Part shown: positions 11,957-24,057 of the stretch, piece by piece | Layout: the number at the start of each line of letters is the position of its first letter | Numbering within the stretch: the stretch's first letter is position 1 | DNA from: Aplectana chamaeleonis | Taxonomy: Eukaryota; Nematoda; Chromadorea; Rhabditida; Cosmocercidae | DNA length: 64,000 nucleotides | Reading direction: 5' to 3' | NCBI GenBank assembly: GCA_029168955.1 | Contig: JAPDOI010001158.1 | Span: 124,001 to 188,000, forward strand | Position numbers and translations under genes: made by a program | The notes under the pieces: generated by a model | What the model was told of the DNA's origin: nothing | The model's database searches: none | Seen by the model: the letters and a program-made list of their open reading frames with translations, nothing else

Positions 11957-14377
11957 ACACTGAAAAGCGCTCTGCAGTCGCATCCTATACTTGCACACTG
12001 TAAAGAACACTAAAAATTTCACCCAAAACTTTCATCGTTTGGACTAAATCCTAGCAATCGTTATGAATTTAGATAGCTCTTCTCACGAGGAACTTGAATA
12101 TTTTTTTTCAAATTCAAAAAAGCCAAAAAAAGGTGATTTCAATGGATATATTGAAAGAGATTCTGATTAAATTCTACGACCAGTATTTCATTCAATCCTG
12201 TGTTTTGGATGGTCATCGAACCACTACCAAGCAAGTGTGGTGGCTGTTTTGTGAAAAAAAACAGACCGGGTAAAATGCTAGTGGATGCCCCAAAATCAGC
12301 AGTCATTCAATCATGACACTAACATTCTTTTTAAATGGGAGCCATGGATAAGAATTGAAGAGAATCAGGAAGGAAAAATTAAGTCATAGAGTAATAAAAG
12401 GAGATGAGAACAAGAAAAAAGGCAAAAGAATAAACACATTGAACATATGAAACGGATTGATCAATCGATGGAATTGATTCGAAAATGATGATGATGCGGC
12501 GTTTTACTACCTTAGGGAAGCTTTAGGGAGTAAGGTGATACGTCGCTTTGGACAGTGGAGAAACACGTTATTACAGGTGATGTGGCACGTGACCAGTGTC
12601 ACTCCCCAAGGGTTCCCCAAGGGAGTGAAATTTACTACCCAATACCCTCACAAAAATCATGTGTTTCGCCGCGCGCGGCGGTTACTCCCTAAGGTGGAAA
12701 GTGGTCCCTCGACTGAAAAAGTGTCAAAACAGGCCTCGCCCACCTGCTATTCACCCCCCGAGTTTGTGAGAGTAGGCTGTGTCTTCCTCCGATTCATCGG
12801 CAGTCCAATCCTTTTCCCCTGATTCGTTCAACTCCGCTAGCATAGTCCCCGCTTCATTTGTTACACTCAAAAAGATGACGATGTGGTCGGCAAAAATAAG
12901 GTTCGACAAGAAATTCCCATCCCGCACATACGTCTCTCTTGTCACATTCAAGAGATTTGGACCGAAAATATCATACTAAAAGATGAAATTGGAAACCCCA
13001 TGGGGAGCAAAGGAATCTAGAAAAAGCAGATGTCAGTACATTTTTGACCCCCTCCCGTGTATATGCTGCAATAGCGGCTGTTTGCAAATGCGAACCGGAT
13101 TTCTACCCAGATATAGGCAGTGAAACGGTACAAGGAAGGGACGTGAAGAAGCAAAAAACATTCGAGAATGATGCAAGTCGCTTCCGCTATCGACATGAAT
13201 GACGCCACGACGGCGATTCAGCTGAGGCGGGCGAATTAGTGGGATCGCGGTACGATATCGCGCAAATTGGAACACCTAGCGCGATAATTAGCGCGGCCAT
13301 GACGGCAGTCGAGAGGTCAGACGACTTACAGGGCCACTGGCGCTGTTGCCGCTGATGTGCACTTTGGCCCCCATCGCGTGCGCCCCGGACAAAAAACAAC
13401 AAATGACCGAAGACTCTTGTTCGGTGGGTTATTCGAGCAGGCTGAATGAGAAGGTCCATTAATCGCCGCCGACGTCGTTCTAATTCACACAGACAGCGAG
13501 GACAACGTCATTATGATGGGTTCACTAGACGAAGGGGGAAAACTGTGTCCTCAAGTTGGAACCCTATGCGGTCTAAGGGGTTCCAGTTCTAAGCCGACGT
13601 AACAATGGAGTAATGCGCCGTCAGATTCGATAAAATCTATCGCAGCGTGAAAGCTGGCCAGCACATGACTGGAACGAGAATGAAACGGTTTCTCTGTTAA
13701 TTCGATGAATCCGAAAGGGATTATATGCGGATTTTCGTCCTACAGTCCTCCCTCCCCGAAAAAAATTACGATGCGGCCGCAAATTGGTCAACTAATCGTG
13801 GGTAATATGTAAAAAAATGGGGTCGTTGCTGCAGCTGTGCAGGTTTTTTTGTGTCGGCAGTGTCTCCCGAGAAAATCCTTATTAGTGATAGTGACCGTTC
13901 CGGAGCAGGAGTGCATTTTTTGACGATTTTGTGAATTCAAATTCTCTGGTGAACGCAGCGGATCGACCCGACCCTGCAGCTCGTCCATGCCCCGAGGGAC
14001 TACACAGAACCTTATGTGGCAGCCGAGACGTGTCCTCTAGCCCCTACTCATTGGGAATTTCAGCTCTTCAGAGTAAACGAGAAAATCGAGCACCAATTCC
14101 CTCCGCCCCGAAATCAGCAGTTATTCCCTACGCCCACTTCAACGTTTTCGGTCTCGATAAGCCCCCACTATAGTCGGACGATGGGCTGTAGCCGGCCCGG
14201 TCGATACGTATGCAATACGTTGCTCACATAGGTCACCCCCCTCCCCCCCGAAGTGTCTGAGCTTATCCCGCCTGCCCCGTCCGTGGCGTCCCGGTCGATT
14301 CCTATGTTTACTGAAGTGGAAAATCCCGCCGTTATAGCCGGACTGCGCCGTCCGCAGTGCGGTGGAGTGCGCCAGCC
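11957..14377. other. Intergenic; no gene that can be defended
   Basis: A short frame opening near 12064 on the plus strand encodes a serine/glutamate-rich N-terminus (MNLDSSSHEELEYFF) and stops after about 35 codons. It could be a decayed transposase start or chance. Near 12500-12700 there are palindromic phrases around CCTTAGGGA. Around 14180-14300 there is a fragment of the GTCGATACGTATG repeat also seen upstream of the histone-like gene. Confidence 0.35.
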
Positions 14378-14380
14378 TAA

Positions 14381-14679
14381 GGCGCTATTCATACTACTCA
14401 ACGCCAGCGCGTCACGCTCCGCTCGCACAGCCATGGCGTCGCCGCTGCAGTATTCATACTGTCACCCGGAACGCCTTGGCGTTTTCATCCACTGATATTA
14501 TTCATCGATCGTCTCATTCATTCCAGCTTCACCGCTCCGCCATGGCGTCGCCGCTGGAGTATTCATAGTCTCCGCAAGCGCGGCACGCGCGTCACGCGCG
14601 TAGAAAGTATTCATACACAAACGCCACACCAGCGCGGCACGCGCGTGCCGCGCGGGCGTTGAGTAGTATGAATAGCGCC
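14381..14679. mobile_element. PIF/Harbinger-like MITE, TAA duplication
   Basis: This 299-bp element begins GGCGCTATTCATACTACTCA and ends with its inverse, and is flanked on both sides by TAA (14378-14380 and 14680-14682). Subterminal GC-rich tracts alternate CGCGTCACGCG-like phrases. Related copies lie at 20277-20699 and 60161-60585. A 3-bp TWA duplication is typical of PIF/Harbinger; no transposase is present. Confidence 0.82.
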
Positions 14680-14799
14680 TAATCGATACGCATACAGCCG
14701 ACCAATAGGAACAGGGAAGGACGGCGTTGGATCACTAAAGACGGGAGAGGACTGAGCAGTCCGGCCTTCGGCCAACTATGACGTGGGCCAAAAGGATTC

Positions 14800-15077
14800 T
14801 CATCAAAATCTACGTTCTTCCATTTGTTGTCGGTTCAGCCTTATAGTGTGGTGTGGTCTGCTCTAGTGCGATGGCTGCAAAGGACGAGGAGAAACAGACC
14901 CGAGACAACTCGTCCACGAATTTTTCACCGATCGATTTCACAGTATTTGAGAGGCCATAACTCTGCTCGTTTTGGGTTCTGAGCGATTCTGGGGACACCA
15001 TAGTGATCAGTCCAAAATTCTCTTCAAGCAAAACAAAAAAAACTCGGAATTGATCCTGAGATTGGACTGTGCCTTTA
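14800..15077 (-). repeat. Truncated TTAA-type MITE of the 48-kb family
   Basis: On the minus strand this begins TAAAGGCACAGTCC (ending at 15077 on plus) and runs through the core GTGGACGAGTTGTCTCGGG. That core is shared in diverged form with family A and with 48123-48625. The far end is missing, so it is a truncated copy. Confidence 0.6.
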
Positions 15078-15237
15078 CCAATGCTACTGTTATATAAGAT
15101 TCTTTAACTCTCTGCCTCGCAATGGGATGACCAGACCGGCTCGCCAGAACTGCCCATGTCTCCATCTTTTAGTAACAGACTACCTGCACTACTGTCTGCC
15201 CTTGCCGTATCACCTATCCCTTCAGCAACATCGTCGT

Positions 15238-15310
15238 TCCCAGTTGGCAGAGTGGTCCAAGGTGGCGATCTACCAACCTGAACCTCACGGGTTCAATCCC
15301 TCCGCTGGTA
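15238..15310 (+). tRNA. tRNA-like sequence, probable Leu/Ser-derived pseudogene or SINE head
   Basis: A 73-nt segment carries a near-perfect A box (TGGCAGAGTGGTCCAAGG) and B box (GGGTTCAATCCC). Bases 15238-15244 pair at 6 of 7 positions with the 3' seven bases, giving an acceptor stem. A run of eight T (15313-15320) follows and would stop pol III. The A-box region resembles tRNA-Leu/Ser, but the long variable arm is absent, the T stem has mismatches, and position 33 is G rather than T. It may be transcribed but is unlikely to be a working tRNA. Confidence 0.5.
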
Positions 15311-15688
15311 AATTTTTTTTGCCACGTTTTTTTGACTCCAGCAACTGTAAAGTTTTTGAGTTTTCGCCGAGATTAGAAATAGCCACCCCCCCCCCACTTC
15401 ATTCATTCAAAATTTATTCAGTCAAAAAAAATCTTTTAAAAATTAGGAACTGATTGGGAGGAAACCTGACTGAAATACAAGAGGTGGAAAAATCTACTGG
15501 TATAACCTTTTACTCTTAGACGGACAAAGTGCTCACAGGTGAGCTGAGGACGTTCCATGTACTTGCAGTTGACTGAATAGATCTAAGAAATCGGGTTAAG
15601 ATGATACTCTGAGTGAATTTTCCGTTTAGTTCCGGGATGCAAACTGTTCGGTTTTAGATGGAAACAACCGTGCACAGTCTGAGATATA

Positions 15689-15930
15689 TTCTCGCTCAAG
15701 CACGCAACTGGCGGTGGCCATACCGGGGCGGGCCCATAGGGACCTCTTTGATCTAAACACGAACCCCGGGCGATTGCTTGCGCCGATATCTACTGGAGCG
15801 TACGAGTTGAGCCGCAGAGTGAATATTCTCGCACCAATCACGCAATTGACCGAGCCATACCGGGGCGGGCCTATCTAAGCCTCTTTGATCTTAATACGAA
15901 CCCCAGGCGATTGTTTGGGCCGATCCGCTC
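15689..15930 (+). repeat. Direct repeat of about 100 bp, two copies
   Basis: The segments beginning at about 15689 and 15826 are direct copies. Both carry CATACCGGGGCGGGCC, CCTCTTTGATCT and ACGAACCCC-GGCGATTG in the same order and spacing, with scattered substitutions. The spacing is about 137 bases. No coding function is apparent. Confidence 0.75.
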
Positions 15931-16475
15931 TGAGGAAAACGAAAAAGAATCTGCGAACAGCTAGTCTCGAACCAGACAGTTTTTTTTTTCAACCAGACAC
16001 TTCGGCTTTAAAACTTGAATGTGCCATCCCTGCCCTACCCACTTCCCCGATGTCCGTCGAGGAAGAGGGCGGGTCGGCACGGCAAATCCAAATTTTGATT
16101 CCGCATGGGACTATTTATGTATGGTTCTCAGCTGTTTTCAACATTCGAGGAGAAAATGCGAAGAAAGCTCTACCGTGAACACTGCTTTCAAATCTAAACG
16201 GTATTCAATTATTGTTAGCTCCTGTTCTCGTCGCAGTTTCAAATCATTCTCTTCCAAAAATCCAGATTCAGGTCGGTAGTTGAATCTTGCAAATTTATGA
16301 GACGTTCCGATTTCTCTAGAAATTTCTCGTTGCACCCCCTGTATACAACAGTTTAAAAGGGCTTGTAGTGTGTTCACTGAGTGGTCTTCAGGGAAAGTGC
16401 TTATAGGGCTGAACGAAAACTAATGTGTTATACCCTGTCCCAAACGAGTTGGCAATCTGAGAGTTCAGAGAAGCA

Positions 16476-16796
16476 GCTCCTCCTCTGCGTCTCTGACGAG
16501 CCCGCAACGTACGCGAATCGCGTGCACGACGCCGCATCTGTCTTACCGTAATCCAAAAACACAATTCATCGATTTTTTTCATGCGCTCGCTTCTTTTTTT
16601 CCGCATACTTTATTATTTTCTTTGCCTTATTTGCGCTCAGAAAGCTTGCGAGACTCAATCTTGAAGCAGATAGTCTTGCCTAAGTGACAGGTAATTGAGG
16701 AATTCTGTTTTTGGTCTACGGTAAGACAGATGTTGCGTCGCGTGCGTGGATCGCGTACGTTGCGCGCCCGTCAAAGACGCAGAGAAAGCGCCACTT
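16476..16796. mobile_element. Foldback MITE with CTCTGCGTCT ends
   Basis: Arms of about 95 bases are inverted copies. Shared phrases are CTCTGCGTCT, GCAACGTACGCGA and GCATCTGTCTTACCGTA on the left, with their complements at 16690-16790. The loop of about 120 bases is AT-rich. There are no coding features. Confidence 0.8.
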
Positions 16797-17660
16797 CTTT
16801 GGACCGTCCGATTACTATATCTTTAGTAAAACTGCTAAGTATCTCGCCCCGAGCTGTTGGTTGAAAGAAGTTATAAGCTCAAGGCGGCCTTTTTTTGTAC
16901 CTTACAGAACGCGCAGCAATTTTTAGAAAATCTGGGAAAGACCCTCATAGTCGCGTTCAGCGCTCAAAATAACCCCCGGTAAAGTAATTGGAGCTATTTA
17001 GGTGTGCTGAACACCAATTCGAAGATTATTTCTTGATTTCTCAAGTTTTTGACGAAATTTTGAGTGCAAAACGCGGCTTTTGACGATTTCCGGAGTCCTA
17101 CGATAGATGTAGCTCAGATTGTTTCTGTGGCGATCATTTGGAATGTTTACCCGAATCTGAGGTCCTCTAATTGATTTTCGACAGTTTACGGTAGATTACG
17201 GTGGTTATGTGGTAGCTTGGTCAGTCTCAGATTTTACTCAAAATTTCTATGCGGGGGTTACTCGTGGGGCTGAATACGAAATTGGTGTCCATTTGCCGAA
17301 TTTGAAGTATTGCATTAGTCTCCACTAGACTTACAGTGAACCTTAGAATTCTGACAAACCACCGCAAATATTCCCGAATATCCAAGTTATGAGCCGAATC
17401 CGGAGAATTTCCAAAAATTTTAATCAAAACTGTTTCAATCAGACTACATATTTCCTTTCTTCTCCCAGGAACACTAGGCGGACAAATTTTCTTGCCCTTC
17501 TTTAACCGAAACTTATTTCCAAAATTCGATTGATTGCATTTTCTGAAGCGTTTCTGAAGTTAAGCAATCAAAAAACTCAAATTTCTCGATTTTCTTGATG
17601 ACGACTCCTTTTGCCAGAAAGGCGAAAATCGAAAAACGCACATCCCTGGATAATGGGCTC
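16797..17660. repeat. Degraded dispersed repeat (AATAACCCCC family)
   Basis: Carries the phrases GTTCAGCGCTCAAAATAACCCCC, TTTACGGTAGATTACGGTGG and GGGGTTACTCGTGGGGCTGAA. The same phrases in similar order occur inside 3420-4481 and at 61890-62640. It appears to be an old, abundant interspersed family of unknown type with no protein. Confidence 0.5.
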
Positions 17661-17689
17661 TCATCGAGGCCGGGATTTATTTGTAAATC

Positions 17690-17815
17690 TAAGGTTTGAA
17701 TCTAAGGAAATCCTAACATCCAAACCACGGATGAACGGAATTCCGATTCCGATTTTAGAATCGCGGCAATCCCTGGTTTCGATGTTAGGATTTCCGAAAA
17801 ATAAATTACATATTT
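17690..17815. repeat. Short foldback (GGAAATCCTAACATC hairpin)
   Basis: GGAAATCCTAACATC at about 17706 is matched by its complement near 17788-17802. Pairing extends through CCAAACCACGGAT versus ATCCCTGGTTTCG. The loop has an internal dyad around GGAATTCCGATTCCG. It is probably a small foldback element. Confidence 0.6.
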
Positions 17816-18501
17816 TAATCGTAAATCGCAACTCATGCAATACATAGAATCTTTTTTCTAAATAATTGAAAAACGTATGGAATGCTCAGAATTAAGTGTT
17901 TTATTTTAATGGGCCTTTTTATACTATTCCATTGTCTTCCATACAATGTCGTTCAATTTCTTTACTAAACTGCCATATGTTTCATTTGAGCACTCGGCTA
18001 CCTACAAATGTTATCAACTATATTTTTGCATTGTATTTCATCTTTAGATATTCGGCCCTTCTTGTTTGCTTTTCTACATCCAAATCTACACGACACACAG
18101 TCCTCTGTCTTTCCTTATGACAAAGCAATCAGCATGGGTCAGCCCGGCGTGATGACTCTCCCTCCATCTCTGATGCGATGAATCGTTCCCTCATCGCGCC
18201 GCGACGAACTGACCGCAGCGCGGCGTCGGCGAGAGATAATTAATCAAGGGAGTCTATGCTCCTCATTAGCAAACTATGGATAGATGCGCACCATCATTAA
18301 CGAGGCATTCTATTATGGCTCTATCCTAAAGAACACCACCCCCTTGTGCCATCTCTCTTCTCGCTCCGCACACGCATGCTCAGGAACAAATTGAATTTGG
18401 CTCCGAACTAGAGGATAAATCCAAACTCGAGGTTGTTCTGGAACCACGCTCACCTGCCGAAAAAATCTCAAATTCTCTAGGAAAGCCCGTTCCACACACT
18501 G
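17816..18501. other. Intergenic, no gene recognised
   Basis: AT-rich on the left, more GC-rich at 18130-18250. The phrase CTCGCTCCGCACACGCATGC at about 18360 recurs in related form near 20960 and 54060, marking another dispersed repeat. Confidence 0.35.
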
Positions 18502-18996
18502 TTTAAAGGCAGTGTTCACGATAATCTTCCATTTTGAGATTATTCGCTATATTGATTAAGTGGCCCCTCGGTAGAAAAAAAAGTGACGTAGAAATTGAGA
18601 AAAACGCACCAGAAGTACACGAAATTCTCAAGTATCACCCCGCCTCTTAAGTATCACGGGAACTGTTTGTTGAGACAATGGAATCTTTTGTGGACCCGTC
18701 CTTTGCAATTCTCTACTCTCTATTGCTCTGTTCCTTCCTTAGGACCCTAACTAATCCTGCTTTGCATAAAATATTCTCCTATTTCCGATTTAACAAATTT
18801 TACACCGGTGACAACCTTCATGAACAAATTCATCCAACCGGACAACTAGTCCATTTTATAGAATAATGTCACTGAAATACGACGTATTAATGCGTTTCTC
18901 GCCGTTTCTTCGTAATTTTGGTTACACTTGGAGGCCAACGCATTGTTTTATGTGGGAAACTCGGGGACGAAAATCTCCGTGAACACTGCCTTCAAA
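18502..18996. mobile_element. TTTAAA-type MITE
   Basis: Starts TTTAAAGGCAGTGTTCACGA and ends CCGTGAACACTGCCTTCAAA, giving inverted ends of about 20 bases on a 495-bp element. The termini match family A but the interior does not, so it is a separate subfamily probably mobilised by the same transposase. Confidence 0.75.
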
Positions 18997-19377
18997 GGAT
19001 GTTCGAAATCTCTAAAGGTATTCAGATTCCAACACATTTTAGTCACGGAAAACCTTCAGCCGCCGACAAGTATGACGTTCGCACCCTGCCGCCGACCGTC
19101 AATAGGGGCGTGGCAAACCATTTCAGTGAGCCGCTGACGTATTGAGCTGTTCAAATGCTGCCCGCGTTCAGCCGCTGACCATTGTGACAAAATTGGTCGG
19201 CCACCAACCACTTTCAGAGGTGGCCCAACTGACGGCTGGTCGAGAAAGCATGTCGAACGCAGAAGCGAAAACCATGGATATACGATGGATAACTAAGTGA
19301 TCATGTAGGGAGTGCATCGCACGTTCAATTCCCTCACGTTATGTGGTCGTTGCGCTTCTACTTAGGTCTTTGGTATA

Positions 19378-19660
19378 TTTTGTCGCTGTCATCAACAAAA
19401 GGCGTCTCATCCATCACGAATTGCGGCGGAGCAGCATGGGAGCAACGGCATTGGCCGTCTTAGGAACAGTTGTCGCGTGTGGGTCGCAGCGACGCGTCGT
19501 GAAGGCTGACATACTTCAAATCTGCCAAAGCCTGTCGCTGCACAGCGCACCGCGACAACCGCAGGTTCAAAGAGCTAAAGTTCCGCAACACGCGGTCGCT
19601 GTCATTGTGCACAGCGGCGTGACCGTGTGTTGCAGAAGTATGCCATACCCCAATGCAATT
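19378..19660 (+). repeat. Dispersed 283-bp repeat, copy 1 of 2
   Basis: Aligns along its length with 24058-24340 in the same orientation. Shared markers are TTGTCGC at the start, GGAACAG-TGTCGCGTGT, GGCTGACATA-T and GTATACCATACCCC / GTATGCCATACCCC at the end. It is rich in GTCGCTGTCGCTGT phrases that can form hairpins. Its nature is unknown; the frames across it are not conserved between copies. Confidence 0.75.
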
Positions 19661-20276
19661 GCGCCGTAGCCTCCCGATGCTACTGTCGCTCGTCGCTGCG
19701 CAACGCACTGCGCTAGCGAAAGATTCAGAGAACGGTAGCGGTCGCTGTCGCTGTGTTAAGCGATAGCGTCCAAAAGTTTCAGAAGTATACCGTGGTCACC
19801 AGGCGGTGTTCAGAGCGATGGCATATGTCAGTGCAACGCGAGAACCGTATTACCCGGAAATTTATTGTTTAACTTTACGCAAATGCTGGGCGACTACGCG
19901 CAATTTCGTACGTAGGCGATTTCGCGCAAACAAGCAACATCAATATTTTTGTAACAGTGACAGTAGTTTTTTTTTGTGCTTCTTGAAACGAAATTGAATC
20001 TACTATGTTCCATTCAATGCTTTCCTCTTCAGATTTTGTTGTCTTGTGGGAAAACACTGAAGGAAAGCCGCAATGAGCTTTCCTTCGCGCAACGTCCATC
20101 GCGTCGAGTCGCATTGCAAGGCAACGCGAATGAAGTCGCGCGAAAACGAATCGCCCCTCATTCTGAATGTATCGCGCCTCTTCATTGTGAACGCCTAGTG
20201 ACGACGCGTTGCGACGTCGTTGCTCACTGTTTATACGGTCGCTTGGTGCCGCGAATAAAGTCCGAATGCAGCCTTA
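19661..20276. other. Intergenic; partial second copy of the preceding repeat end
   Basis: At 19738-19795 the phrases GCGGTCGCTGTCGCTGTG and CAGAAGTATACCGTGG repeat the end of the 19378-19660 unit. This suggests a partial tandem duplication. Otherwise there is no gene. Confidence 0.4.
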
Positions 20277-20699
20277 CGACGCTATTTATACTCCTCAACG
20301 CCAGCGTGTCTAGCGCGTAATGCGCGGGCTTGCCATTTGTGTATGGATGACCTGAAGCCACACCTTGGCGACACGCGCGTGAGGCTCGCTCCTAAATGGT
20401 GGCAATGGGGAATGGCCGTAAAAACTCTTTCAACATTTCCATGATTATCCTTCCATCACTCCACAATGATCAACTCCAGTACAATCTTTCGCAACGACAA
20501 CAGTGAATGCGTTGGAAGGTTTTATTTGTTTCTTTTTTCAAAGTCAAGGTCCACTTCAATCCATCTGATCATAGCGTCGGCGCTGAAGTATTCAAGGCTC
20601 CCGCGAGCGCGTGACGAACGTAGGAAGTATACACATTGCAACACCACGCACCTGCTTGACACTCGTGACGCGCAGGCATTGAGAAGTATAAATTACGTC
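20277..20699. mobile_element. MITE of the GGCGCTATTCATACT family
   Basis: The left end GACGCTATTTATACTCCTCAACGCC is mirrored by the right end (GGCATTGAGAAGTATAAATTACGTC). The termini match the 14381-14679 element; the interior is longer and diverged. Flanks are TAC and TTA, so no clean duplication survives. Confidence 0.7.
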
Positions 20700-21924
20700 T
20701 TAGGCGTTGTCGGACAAATTGCAATAGAACAGTAGTTACCCTAGAGCTACGCAATGGAGCAGTAGTATAGCTGAGAAGGAAGAATTGGAGGCAATTAGGC
20801 CATGGGAACTTCAGCGATGAGCGATATCGATCGTTTTGTTTACTCGTATCGGGTCGCCCCATACGGTCGATACGCACGCTCCTACCTGTGATTCCCACTC
20901 TCCTGAGATTGTCAACACGCTCGGTTCCATCACGCGCATGTGCACGCGTGTGCCGCCTCTCGCACTCTCCCAGACTCCGTCTGTCTCTGTATCGCTCCGT
21001 ACAAGAACGAAAATGAACAAAGTAAGTTCCAATCCCAGAGAAGGGGTTTCATCTAAATAAACTCAAACCGAAATGTTCCGAGTTCATAAATGCAGCCAAT
21101 CACTGAAAAATTACAAATACAGGACTGCTAGATAGTCAAAGAAGGCATACCTAAAGAATTTCGGAAAACCTGCTAGACAAGGAGAAGCGCTGGAAACAAA
21201 AAAGTTGCTGATCGTGGTTGCACGTCTGCAGGGGCTAGAGTATGTCAGGCTCCGGCGCATCTGATCCTGTCGCCCATTTCTTTACTGCAGCACGCGGCTT
21301 TAAAAAAGCGAGGTCAGAAAGGCCTAAACCAGACGCTCCTCATGATAGACTCCTGATCAAGTTGCACGCTCTGGTGCATTCATGCTTTGCAACTCAACAC
21401 CTGCCCACCTCGAAAACACCGCTGGGACAGGACACGCGGGCGCCACAGGATCGTCCAGGCGACAGGTTTCGATTATCATTCATCCAGAGGAAACAGAGGT
21501 TTTTTCGGGGTTATCCTTCACCTGCCTTATGTTTCCAGCCGGCTGCCGACTACAGCCCATGCATCAGGTCGTTGTCGCCTGAGTAGGGTAAGCTAACAAA
21601 CAAGGGCTATTCTGTGCCAGGAAAAAAACACCTTTCCATACATACACGTTGGCTTCCTGTATATGTATGAGGTTAACATTGGGTAAGATTTCAGAATCAA
21701 ACAGGGATCTGTCGGTTATGCATCAGAAGTTATGGTCTGAGAGTTTTAGGGCCGATTATTGGGCAAAAACCGATAAAGTGGCCATCACCCAGGTAGCTTT
21801 ATTGGCCGTCATTTTTGAATCACCCAGTGCATCGGCGCGCGCAGGCTATATTTATTTATTTATTTATTTATTGCGCCCAAATGAACGCGCCAAAAAAAAA
21901 TCGAACAATTAATTGAGAAGGTTA
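20700..21924. other. Intergenic with a TTTA microsatellite
   Basis: Includes the GTCGATACGCACGC and GTGTGCCGCCTCTCGCACTC phrases (20860-21000) related to dispersed repeats elsewhere, and a short TTTA run at about 21849-21872. Frames of 66-114 codons at 21242-21596 overlap one another in several frames and show no family resemblance. No gene is called. Confidence 0.35.
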
Positions 21925-22449
21925 CAGTTTAGCGCAATGTTAAAAGGACATGGTGCGGTTGCGGTCACACACTAAAACTACGGTGGAAAACCTGGCTCTT
22001 TTCCAGATTTCATTATCGATCGACAGCACAGCTGATTCTCTGAATGTTACGGTTTTCTGTTTTATTAACACTTGTTTCTGCTTCGTTTTTGTTTCTGACT
22101 TTCATAATATAACGAAAAGGAGCTTGCTTTTCTTGGGATGCGAGAGGAATTTGCCGTTCTTCTGTTTCGATTTCAAAACCGAATTTTGCATAAAAGACAC
22201 TTCGAAGCCCGAACAAACGGCTAATTTCACTCACACACTAAGAATAGCCGCTATCCGCAATATTGAAACAGTCAGAAACAAAAAATAATGCCAAAACAAA
22301 TAAGGAAAAAAAAGAAAGACCGTAATATACCCGGAAAATCAGCTGTCCTGTCGATCGATAATGATATCTTGGAAAGAGCCAGGTTTTCCACCTCAGTTTT
22401 AGCGTATGATCGCAACCGCACCATGTCCTTTTAACATTGCGGTAAACTG
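21925..22449. mobile_element. Tc1/mariner-type MITE, TA duplication, 115-bp TIRs
   Basis: The element starts CAGTTTAGCGCAATG and ends CATTGCGGTAAACTG, with TA on both sides (21923-21924 and 22450-22451). The inverted repeats extend about 115 bases inward, through GGACATGGTGCGGTTGCG and GAAAACCTGGCTCTTTCC. CAG at the tip plus a TA duplication is characteristic of Tc1-like elements. It is 525 bp with no transposase frame. Confidence 0.85.
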
Positions 22450-22843
22450 TACATGATGGATGCTCTAAAACCAAAAAAAACAGAGCGATGCAAATCGAGA
22501 AGAAGGAGTCAAACACATAACAGGCAATGAACATCAGTAGTGTCGACTCATTTGTTTAACAGTTATTTATCAAAAATCTCCCGAAAATACTCGATCAGAA
22601 CGCGACATTCAGCTATTGAGCACAGAAAAAACTCAATAGATAGTCAGCATTCCTTGCTTTCACACTTTTCCCGCTAAGCAGCGTCGCGGCTTCATAAATC
22701 AGTGACACGGGTCACGTGTTGGAGTCTGTGCATAGGAAATGAGATTACATGGATCAACATTCTGGCATACAACTTTTTCCTTGTCCGTTATTGATTATCC
22801 TTTTAGTGGCAGTATTCCACTCTTTTCTCTGCAGAAATCGAAA
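22450..22843. other. Intergenic, no gene recognised
   Basis: No coding or structural signal stands out between the two palindromic elements. Confidence 0.3.
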
Positions 22844-23627
22844 TACAATACCCGCACTAAGTTTTGTAAAAACGGGGAGCATTTGCCAAACTTGGCAAAA
22901 AAGCGTCCGATGCATGTAACCTTTTTGAACGAAGACGTTTTTGAATTCCGAAAACGTTATCATATTTACAGCTCCAATTTCTACATAATAATGTGCCTTG
23001 TGGACCGAAGTTCCGTAAAATCGCATTGTTTTCGAGTGAAATTGTTTTTGTGGTCGTTTCACAGAAACGTTGCGGGCGGCAAATTTTGACTAGTAATTGT
23101 ACGAGTAATAGAAGAGCAATCTCTATGTTTTCTTCGTGAACTGGATGAAATTGGGGCTATCTCGAGATCTGTGCAGATTGAATTTTGGAAATCCTTCATT
23201 AAACACTTCCTGGAGCTTCCTGAAAAGTCGGACTTATGTTGCGAAAGCCCCAGACCGATAAATGGAGGATTTCGGAAATTCAATCTGAACAAATCTCGAG
23301 ATAGCCCACTCCCATCTGAACACGATGAGAACATAGAGAATGCTCCTTTATTAACTGTACAATTACTACTCAAAGTTTCGCCGCACTTTGCCGCGCGCGA
23401 CGTCTTTCTTAGACCACCGCAAAAACAATTTCACTCAAAAACAAAGCTATATTTGGGAACTTCGGCCCACAAAGTACATTATTGAGTAGGAATTTAGGCT
23501 GTGAATATTATGGCGTTTTCGAAATCTAAAAACGTATACGTTCAAAAAAGCTACATGCATCGGACCTTTTTTTGCCAAGTTTGGCAAATGCTCCCCGTTT
23601 ATACAAAACTTAGCGCGGGTATTGTGT
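22844..23627. mobile_element. Long palindromic element (arms about 365 bp)
   Basis: The left half starts ACAATACCCGC-CTAAGTTTTG, runs past GGGGAGCATTTGCCAAACTTGGC and reaches CTATCTCGAGAT. The right half repeats this in reverse from ATCTCGAGATAG to GCGGGTATTGT. About 60 bases form the loop. The arms differ by scattered substitutions. It can fold into one of the longest hairpins in the window. Open frames on both strands are mirror images and not genes. Confidence 0.85.
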
Positions 23628-24057
23628 ATATGTATTCCCACAAACTTCGTTACTATTTGGAGGTGCTGAACACGAATATGAGGTTCTTTTTGAGTTCTAC
23701 GAAAGTCTTGGAAGTTATAGGGTAGTGTGTTGACAGTATCCGATTAGATTGAACTTTGCCCGGTGGTTTTCTAGAAGTCGATCCGCTGTCATCATTCTGA
23801 TATTCAAAGGATTATGGTAGATTACGGTGCCTATGGCAATAAACCAATTGAAGCCTATTGTAATATTCCCCAAAATCATGTTTGATTCGTGATCAACACC
23901 TGAAGGAGCAAACCTTGCTAACACACAAGAGGGCGCGTGTTCACACTGCTCACCCACATACAGGCTATAAAACGGCGAAATTCACTCGGTTCCTACGCAT
24001 GCTGGTGGGGAGCGGAGGTTACAGACAGTGAGAGAGCGTAGGGAAGGGGTATATATA
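23628..24057. other. Intergenic, fragment of dispersed family
   Basis: Contains GTGCTGAACACGAATATGAGGT (about 23662) and TGGTAGATTACGGTG (about 23815), phrases of the widely dispersed degraded family seen near 4030, 17190, 55270 and 62390. No gene. Confidence 0.4.

Noticed and set aside
12064..12168. Possible start of a piggyBac-like transposase beside the TTAA element
   Set aside because: Only about 35 codons before a stop, outside the element boundary, and acidic/serine-rich starts are not diagnostic.
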